NCBI RefSeq assembly: GCF_025717005.1
Contig: NZ_JAOVZU010000009.1
Coordinates: 62,001 to 126,000, forward strand
Direction: 5' to 3'
DNA length: 64,000 nucleotides
Origin: Actinotalea endophytica
Lineage (GTDB): Bacteria > Actinomycetota > Actinomycetes > Actinomycetales > Cellulomonadaceae
The translations under genes and the position numbers were made by a program. The notes under the pieces were generated by a model. That model ran no database searches, was not told the origin of the DNA, and was given only the letters and a program-made list of their open reading frames with translations. Of the stretch, positions 63,821 through 64,000 are shown piece by piece. The first letter of the stretch is position 1. The number at the start of each line of letters is the position of its first letter.

Positions 63821-64000
63821 ATGGCCAAGCGAACCATCCGCAGCATCCCGCAGGACCGAACCCCGGTCCGCGAGCAGCCCGCCGCCGAGCGGATCGGCAG
63901 CTTCGACGAGGTGAACCTCGGCTACGACGCCGACGAGGCCGCCCGCGAGGCGCAGCGTTGCCTGTTCTGCGCCGACGCGCCGTGCATGTCGGGCTGCCCG
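63821..64000 (+). CDS. Glutamate synthase small-subunit-like / NfnB-SudA-like flavoprotein (3' end outside window)
   Basis: Only the first 60 residues are present and the frame is open at the edge. It starts one base after the partner's stop codon. After RSIPQDRTPVREQ comes EAQRCLFCADAPCMSGCP, the four-cysteine N-terminal 4Fe-4S motif of the GltD/NfnB/dihydropyrimidine dehydrogenase family. With the preceding gene it makes a two-subunit NfnAB- or SudAB-type enzyme. Confidence 0.9.
   Translation, partial: MAKRTIRSIPQDRTPVREQPAAERIGSFDEVNLGYDADEAAREAQRCLFCADAPCMSGCP

Overview
The window is very GC-rich (my impression is 70-75%), uses GTG starts often, carries RamB next to the glyoxylate-shunt genes, is full of TetR regulators, and encodes several proteins that may bind F420 or other deazaflavins. 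This points to an actinomycete, most likely a facultative member of the Micrococcales such as Cellulomonas or a relative. That placement is inferred from gene content and not from a marker gene. I see no rRNA, tRNA, prophage, insertion sequence or CRISPR array.

1-6,187: the end of a NarL-type two-component system, a DUF385 protein with its TetR, an aminoglycoside-phosphotransferase-like protein, a MATE exporter and a COG4705 membrane protein. 6,224-14,633: an ArsR regulator heads a tightly overlapping operon for a membrane-bound complex related to group 4 hydrogenase and complex I (small subunit, two antiporter-like subunits, NuoH-like and HyfE-like subunits, large subunit). A COG4280 membrane protein and a 65-residue membrane protein follow. 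The large subunit has lost all four nickel-iron cysteines although the small-subunit Fe-S cysteines remain, so this looks like an Ehr-type (hydrogenase-related) complex. The order matches M. tuberculosis Rv0081-Rv0087 as I recall it.

14,672-20,553: ramB divergent from aceA-aceB (glyoxylate shunt), then ACC deaminase. 20,561-26,368: a TetR regulator facing an agmatine deiminase operon (antiporter, agmatine deiminase, putrescine carbamoyltransferase, carbamate kinase), which makes ATP from agmatine; a pair of palindromes lies between them. 26,475-28,009: a cold-shock protein and a fatty acid desaturase. 28,017-33,846: a metal-resistance group with a CopB-type ATPase, a PhoB-like two-component pair, a VKOR homologue, a SHOCT protein and an anchored cupredoxin. 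33,982-36,609: a MASE1-PAS-GGDEF-EAL protein. 36,945-44,295: a YtfQ/YtfR/YtfT/YjfF-like sugar ABC importer with a second, complete ATPase and a LacI regulator.

44,340-47,335: membrane proteins, PhzF and HAD proteins, and HPr. 47,366-52,542: a beta-glucoside PTS region (EIIBCA, 6-phospho-beta-glucosidase, BglG antiterminator, free EIIB). A near-canonical BglG-type antiterminator/terminator precedes bglF, and a second related structure precedes the divergent ptsH. If real, one antiterminator would control both the sugar permease and the general PTS carrier.

52,554-64,000: a flavin monooxygenase with its TetR, a CDF-like transporter, a TetR with NTF2-like and NmrA-like proteins, 6-phosphogluconate dehydrogenase, oleate hydratase with its TetR and a large palindrome, then NfnA/SudB-like and NfnB/SudA-like genes, the second cut by the window edge. 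Several genes without a Shine-Dalgarno have a TANNNT box 6-8 nt before the start codon, which suggests leaderless transcripts.
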